From positions 1,262,205-1,326,204 of the forward strand of contig JAYKAV010002766.1 of the NCBI GenBank assembly GCA_035582835.1: a DNA stretch of 64,000 nt, given 5' to 3'. Within the stretch, counting starts at the first letter, position 1. Each line of letters starts with the position of its first letter. This DNA comes from Phoebastria nigripes (lineage: Eukaryota > Chordata > Aves > Procellariiformes > Diomedeidae). This document shows positions 63,830 through 64,000 of this stretch, piece by piece. The notes beneath the pieces were generated by a model. It did not search any database and had not been told where the DNA came from. It saw only the letters and a program-made list of their open reading frames with translations. The translations under genes and the position numbers were made by a program.

Positions 63830-64000
63830 TTGCCGCCTTAAGGCCCCTGCGGGCGCGCCCTTCCCGCGCGTCACCGCCCCGCTTCCTCCCGCCCCGCCCA
63901 GTTGACCCGCCGCTCCCCGGAGGCGGGGCCTCCGCGCGACCACGCGCCGCAGCCAATGGGCGCGCGCGCCGCCCGTGACGCCAGCGGGGCGGGGCCAGCG
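63830..64000 (+). promoter_or_regulatory. CpG-island promoter of the next + strand gene
   Basis: A dense CpG block with a CCAAT box at 63953-63957 (AGCCAATGGG, forward orientation), GC boxes at about 63921-63929 and 63985-63996, and a TGACG half-CRE at 63976-63980. CCAAT orientation and spacing suggest a + strand start just beyond the window. By recalled human order the gene would be PEF1; no coding sequence is visible to confirm that. Confidence 0.6.

Noticed and set aside
1..64000. Search for CRISPR arrays, operons, tRNA/rRNA genes, integrated viruses or complete transposons
   Set aside because: No array-like direct repeats with spacers, no cloverleaf or rRNA sequence, and no reverse transcriptase, transposase or viral open frame were recognised. 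Short diverged transposon remnants cannot be excluded by eye.

Overview
This is a vertebrate nuclear window, most likely from a bird microchromosome or a similarly compact reptile region. It is very GC-rich, introns are short (down to 68 bp), and two large multi-exon genes lie head-to-tail on the + strand. The encoded proteins are recognisable as ADGRB2 (BAI2, brain-specific angiogenesis inhibitor 2, an adhesion GPCR) and COL16A1 (collagen alpha-1(XVI), a FACIT collagen). As I recall the human map (1p35), the same two genes are adjacent in the same orientation, so this is a conserved neighbour pair.

Layout. 1-14258: no coding exon recognised; this is probably the 5' flank and leader introns of ADGRB2. 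It holds a 656-bp assembly gap (6731-7386) beside a CpG-rich block and several AT-rich islands. 14274-34276: ADGRB2 coding sequence in 31 exons. All splice sites are GT-AG and all phases close, giving a 1539-codon protein that ends in the PDZ ligand TEV. A poly(A) signal lies at 34734. About 34760-40000: intergenic DNA with two striking AT-rich islands. 40000-40500: CpG-island promoter and probable noncoding first exon of COL16A1. 41516-63013: COL16A1 coding sequence in 71 exons, a 1635-codon protein. About 63385-63800: degenerate minisatellite. 63830-64000: CpG-island promoter of the next + gene (PEF1 by recalled human synteny), whose body lies outside the window.

The two genes share no pathway that the sequence shows. 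ADGRB2 is a neuronal cell-surface receptor: N-terminal domain, four thrombospondin repeats, HormR, GAIN/GPS, seven helices and a long cytoplasmic tail. COL16A1 is a secreted fibril-associated matrix protein: a TSPN/LamG-like head followed by short collagenous segments separated by Cys-bearing interruptions.

The most notable observation is the ADGRB2 GPS, which reads Q-L|A where the human protein, as I recall it, reads H-L|S. The autoproteolysis nucleophile appears to be missing. Other points are a two-codon upstream ORF one base before the ADGRB2 start, a 36-nt in-frame microexon in the tail, a serial Cys-pair loss in COL16A1, and about 58 isolated Ns that look like masked heterozygous sites. 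I found no evidence for an unknown multi-gene system.
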